Below, piece by piece: positions 59,601 through 64,000 of a stretch of 64,000 nucleotides of DNA. The stretch comes from Opisthocomus hoazin (lineage: Eukaryota > Chordata > Aves > Opisthocomiformes > Opisthocomidae). A program made the position numbers and the translations under genes. The stretch lies in NCBI RefSeq assembly GCF_030867145.1, contig NC_134417.1, forward strand, positions 6,549,577 through 6,613,576. Direction: 5' to 3'. Every line of letters starts with the position of its first letter. Position 1 is the stretch's first letter. The notes beneath the pieces are model-generated. The model saw only the letters and a list, made by a program, of their open reading frames with translations. It was not told where the DNA came from and made no database searches.

Positions 59601-62600
59601 GCTGGCTTCTCTTCTCCCTCCAGTTATGTTTCGCCTCTATGATACTGATGGAAATGGCCTCCTGGACAGCTCGGTAAGCCTTCCCTGGGGAGAGAAAGCC
59701 AGGGCTACTCGGGTGGCTGGAGACACACAGGGCCCAATCAGGGTGCCTGCTCTGCTGGCAAGGAGCTCCCAGCTAAGAAGGGATATGGGAAGGGAGGAGG
59801 AAGGCAGCAGTGGTTGCTGGGAGGCTGGACTGCGGGGCTGGGAGACGCATGCCAGCCCCGCAGCATCCAGCAGCAGCTCCAGAACATCCACCCACCAGTA
59901 AATGTAGCTCTACATCAGGTCACGGTGTTTCAGAAAAGGAGAAATCATGCACAAAACCTCCCTGGCTTGTTTTCTTTTTTGGGTGTCTCCCTTGAAACCT
60001 GATGCAAATGCAAATCTGTTTTGTCCGAGCAGTTTTTCTGAGGGAAAACCCACTGCAGATTTTCTGGCAGATAGCAGCACCCATCGAGAAGTGGGGTGTC
60101 GCTGGCACCCTGTGCAGGCTGGGGTCCGGGGCAGCCTTGGGCATATTGGGATGTAGACCTGATACATCCCCACTTTGGGGGGAGTGAAGCTGGACACGCC
60201 GCTTGCACCCAAAGCCGTCCCTAAGCACTGGGCGCTGTTGTCTTTCCGTGCTCAGGAACTGGATCGTATCATCAACCAGATGGTGCACGTGGCCGAGTAC
60301 CTGGAGTGGGATTCCACTGAGCTGAAGCCTGTGAGTGCTGGGGCTGGGGCAGCTGGAGGGGCCGCGGGGGCTCTTGGCTGGAGCTGGCAGCCGGGGTTCA
60401 TGGTCGGCTTCGCCACATCACTGCGTCTCCTCCCTCCTCCAGATCTTGAAGGCGATGATGGAAGAGATCGACTACGACCATGACGGGACCGTGACGTTGG
60501 AGGAGTGGATCCGGGGCGGCATGACCACCATCCCCTTGCTGGTCCTCCTGGGGATGGAGACGGTGAGGACCCGCGCGGGGAGCTGCTTCGGCCTCACCCA
60601 GCCACCCTGACCACTCCCGGAGGAAAGCCCGCGGCTGGCAGCGACAGAGGGTGCACAGGGACTGCGGGAGGACACCCTGTCCCCGGCAAGGTGCTGCCTG
60701 CCTGCCGGGCACCGCACAGCCCCACGCCGGCCCCGGCCCCTGTGGGCACCGCCGCCTGCCTCTGCTGACCGGCCTTCGCCCCTCGCAGCTTCACAGGCTT
60801 GGTTTCTGAGCCGCGGTTGTTGCCAGCTGCCGTGCCCAGGCAGGCTGGGCTCACTCCTTGGTATCGTAGCGCACTCCAGTTCAATGAATATTTAATCAGA
60901 AAATAAGATGGGCACCTAAAATGCCAGCTCCTTCTTGGGTGAGCTTCAAAGAGCAGGAATGGGGTGGTTTGGGACCCCCCCTTATTTCCCTATGTTGTTT
61001 TTTCTTCCTTCTGAACTTTGGTTTGTCGAGGCCATTGAGTAATAGTTTGCAGAAGAAATCTGGGTTTTTGTTCCCCAGTGCCCATTGTGGTGTTTGCACC
61101 CTGTTGGGGAGGGGGTGGAAGATTCAAGAAAACATGGAATTTTAAGTGGCTTCTGCGAAGTGCTTGTGCCTGGACCCAGATGTAAGAGGCTTGCTTTGGT
61201 CACTCCGTGGTGGCGGTGGCCTGGCCCCAGATGGGGAGACACCTCCTCTGTGTTGGCCACCAACAGAGCATCCCTGTAGCCAGTCTGTGCCGAGGGGTTG
61301 TGGGGAGCTGGAGCTCGGTGCCGGGAGTGGCCGGAGCCAAATATGCCTGGGGGGTGGGGGGACACACGGCAGCAGGGATGCCCGAGGGATACTGGGGAGA
61401 AGAGGAGCAGGGGGAGCCCGTGGTCCTGCTGGGAGCGAACTCCCGCAGACATGCTGGGGGCTTTTACGGGATGAAAAGCTGATAAAACTGGCGGGCTGGG
61501 ACCATCGGTGGGGAAGCGACCCCGGCCCTCCGCTCTCCTGCCCTGCAGAATGTGAAGGACGATGGTCAGCACGCCTGGAGGCTGAAGCACTTCAAGAAAC
61601 CTGCCTACTGCAACTTCTGCCGCACCATGCTGCTGGGGGTCCGCAAGCAGGGCCTCTGCTGCTCCTGTGAGTCCTGGTCCCCCTTGGCCCCCCACGCCCC
61701 CAGGCCAGTGGCTCCCGCCCCATCCCAGCGCCCCAGGGAGTGGGGCAGCAGGGACCGGCTCCCATCGGTGCTGCGCCCTGTGGGTGCTGCAGGGTGAGCA
61801 CGGAGGGTTTAGCATCTGTGCCGGGGGGTGATGCTCAACCACCTTCTTCTCTCCTGCCAGTCTGCAAGTATACTGTCCACGAGAGGTGCGTGTCCAAAGA
61901 TATCGCCTCCTGCATCAGCACCTATGTGAAATCCAAGAGAAACACAAGTGTGAGTAGGCGGCTGGCGCGTCTCTGAGCTGGTGGGTCTTCCCTGGAGCCC
62001 TCCCAGCGGCAGCACAGCTGGCTGCAGGTGTCCCCTCCGTCTCCTGCCCTGGTCCCCCGTGGCTTTTCGCTGGGATTTGCCCCTTGGGTCCTGGGCAGCA
62101 GCTCACAGGCATTTCCAGCATCCAGAGCCTGGCAGGGTGGGTCCCATCCCCAGCTCCTGGGGACACACGGGACACCCGGCCCTGAGGTGTGCCACGGCTC
62201 CGGGTGGGGGACGGGTCTCCCTGGTATGCTGCATGGAGTAGCAAGGAGGGAAGGCGGCCATGTGAGGGGCTAGTTTGGATCAGCCAGCATCCCTGCACCA
62301 CAGGCCATCCTCCAAAATGACAGCATCAGCCCTTAGCGGAGAGGAGATGCCCGTGGATTGGTGGGTGCTGTGCCCACAGTGCCCACCCTGCGCCTTGCAG
62401 GTGATGCAGCACACCTGGATCGAGGGCAATTCCCCCGTCAAGTGCGACAGATGCCACAAGAGCATCAAGTGCTACCAGGGCATCACCGGCCTGCACTGCG
62501 TCTGGTGCCAAGTCACCGTGAGTACGCGAGCATGGGGGGCCCAGGGTGTGCCCCACATGGCCAGCCCCGGGGGAGATGAGGCTCACAAATGGCCCCGCGT

Positions 62601-63831
62601 CCCCTGCGCGATGTCCCTTCCTCCTGCCCCCTCCAGCTCCACAACAAATGTGCCTCCCACGTGAAGCCGGAGTGCGACGGGGGCCCGCTGAGGGACCACA
62701 TCTTGCTGCCTTCGTACATCTGCCCCGTCGTCCTGGTAAGTGCCCCCTTCCCCGCTGCCGGGTGGCAGGGGCCCGGCACGGCACCGCGGCGGCCGACCTG
62801 CCTCCCCGGCTGCCGGCGCTGCCTTCTTGGGGCGGCGTGGGCATCTGCGCCTCTGTTTCCCAAAGGACAGGCAGTCCCACTGCCGGAGGTCGGAGAGCGA
62901 CTCCCCGGCCAGCACTAGCCCCGAGGACAACCAGGGCTTCAAGTTCAACTCCACCACGGTGGACGGGCAAGGTTTGCAGGTAGGTTCCTGCGCTGGGCTG
63001 CCAGCAAGCTCTGCCGTGGGTTCGCACTGAGCCCCACAGCGGCCAGGCATCTGCAGCCGCGCTTTCTGCCCTCCAGATCAGCCCCCGGCCCGGGACGCAC
63101 CCCCTCCTGGTGCTTGTGAACCCCAAGAGCGGAGGAAGGCAAGGGGAGCGGTAGGTGGGGTCCTGCCCAGGGAGAGCATCCCCTGGGCATCAGCGGCCAC
63201 TGGCCCCTCGGGCTGCCCCAGCACCTCTCCCGGAGGGGGACTCGACTCGGCAGCGTCCCTCACACCTCTCTTTCCCTAGGGTGCTCCGGAAATTTCACTA
63301 CCTGCTCAACCCACGCCAGGTGTACAACCTGGACCGAGGCGGGCCCGCACCGGGGTACGGAGATACTGCAGCCGATCCTCTGCCCCCTCTCTCTGGCCTC
63401 TTGCTCCCCCATGTCACCCCTTGTCTCTCCTGGCTTTCTCCAGGCTGAGCTTCTTTCGGGATGCTCCAGATTTCCGTGTCCTGGCCTGTGGAGGGGATGG
63501 CACGGTGGGCTGGATCCTGGACTGCATAGGTGAGTGAGGACCAGCCGTGCTCTCGCAGAGCATCGTCCACCCACGTCCTCAGCCGTTTGCTGTGGGTCCC
63601 CAATATTCCCCCAGCGAGAGTGGGGCCAACAACATCACCCCCGGGCTGCCCCTGGCTGGGGTGCTGGCCAAGGATGGACAGGGAAAGGAGCAGGGAATGA
63701 CCCCTGTCAGCCCCAAACCTCGCTTTCCCCTTGAATTACAGACAAGGCGAACCTGGTGAAGCACCCGCCGGTGGCCGTCCTGCCCCTGGGAACGGGCAAT
63801 GACCTGGCCCGGTGCCTGCGCTGGGGAGGAG
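53616..63831 (+). CDS. Type I diacylglycerol kinase, DGKB/DGKG-like (3' end off window)
   Basis: Phosphorylates diacylglycerol to phosphatidic acid at membranes, ending DAG signalling; type I members are Ca2+-regulated (family knowledge). Eighteen in-phase coding exons: 53616-53682, 55746-55822, 57200-57365, 57595-57657, 58115-58354, 59074-59244, 59624-59673, 60256-60330, 60443-60562, 61549-61666, 61861-61949, 62401-62517, 62637-62735, 62866-62979, 63077-63150, 63280-63354, 63444-63529 and 63742-63831 (630 codons). Order: recoverin-homology domain (about 1-85), Ser/Pro-rich linker (90-250), EF hands with loops D268-E279 and D313-E324 (all acidic ligands present), C1A (H351-C400), C1B (H416-C464), then the catalytic domain from about 529 with GGDGT at 588-592 and [11 protein letters not shown] at 614-624. 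The acceptor before the start exon is 53420-53421. The rest of the catalytic and accessory domains is missing to the right. It could be a divergent DGKB or DGKG orthologue, but the compact locus argues against that. Confidence 0.93.
56022..56130 (+). repeat. (CCCAT)n microsatellite
   Basis: About 18 pure copies of the pentamer CCCAT (56022-56112), then a few interrupted units to about 56,130. It lies in the DGK intron between the exons ending at 55822 and starting at 57200. The repeated GWDGM-type peptides readable on the minus strand come only from this repeat. Confidence 0.97.
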
Positions 63832-64000
63832 GTGAGGTCGGGCGAGCATCACCCGGGGGGCAGCCGGCCCGTGGGGACTGTCTGGTGCAGCTCGGTGGGT
63901 GCTGTCCTGGGGAAGCAAGGGTCTCAGCCCTGATGCCTCCTTGGTGGTGCCTCTAACCCCTTCCAAAAAAAGCAGCCCCTGCTGTCTAAACCCCCATCAG

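Overview
The window is vertebrate nuclear DNA, most probably from a bird. Three CR1 LINE copies, one ending in the CR1-type octamer repeat ATTCTGTG, sit beside compact, GC-rich genes with CpG-island promoters. Gene order and strand (UBE2G2, SUMO3, PTTG1IP, all on the minus strand) match my recollection of human 21q22.3. A crocodilian or turtle cannot be formally excluded. All genes are split by introns, so I called them by joining homologous peptide segments at GT-AG (once GC-AG) splice sites with consistent phase.

Layout. 1-15,113: 5' part of UBE2G2 (minus), an ER-associated-degradation ubiquitin-conjugating enzyme. Exons 1-4 are present; the catalytic-cysteine exon lies beyond the left edge. 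Its 7.4-kb first intron carries a ~222-bp inverted repeat about 97% identical between arms, plus a small CR1 scrap. 15,498-15,722: CR1 tail. 17,111-19,938: complete SUMO3 (minus, 4 coding exons, 94 aa). 20,589-20,792: an unrecognised minus-strand ORF whose stop abuts AATAAA. 24,376-32,923: complete PTTG1IP (minus, 7 exons, 167 aa), with one GC-AG intron. 33,387-34,453: 5'-truncated, broken CR1 with part of the reverse transcriptase. 34.5-47.2 kb: no gene recognised; several AT-rich, motif-dense islands look like candidate regulatory elements. 47.2-48.1 kb: CpG island with a probable non-coding first exon. 53,422-63,831: 18 coding exons (630 codons) of a type I diacylglycerol kinase on the plus strand, running off the right edge before the end of the catalytic domain.

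The three minus-strand genes are housekeeping genes: ubiquitin conjugation, SUMO modification and a PSI-domain membrane protein. They share no evident joint pathway beyond the ubiquitin-like theme of the first two. The diacylglycerol kinase is the most interesting item. It carries the full type I architecture (recoverin-homology domain, two EF hands, two C1 domains, catalytic domain), but its sequence mixes DGKB-like and DGKG-like positions. It also lies next to PTTG1IP in a compact locus, where no type I DGK is found in human as far as I recall. It may be an additional paralogue lost in mammals. This is inference from remembered sequences, not an alignment or tree.
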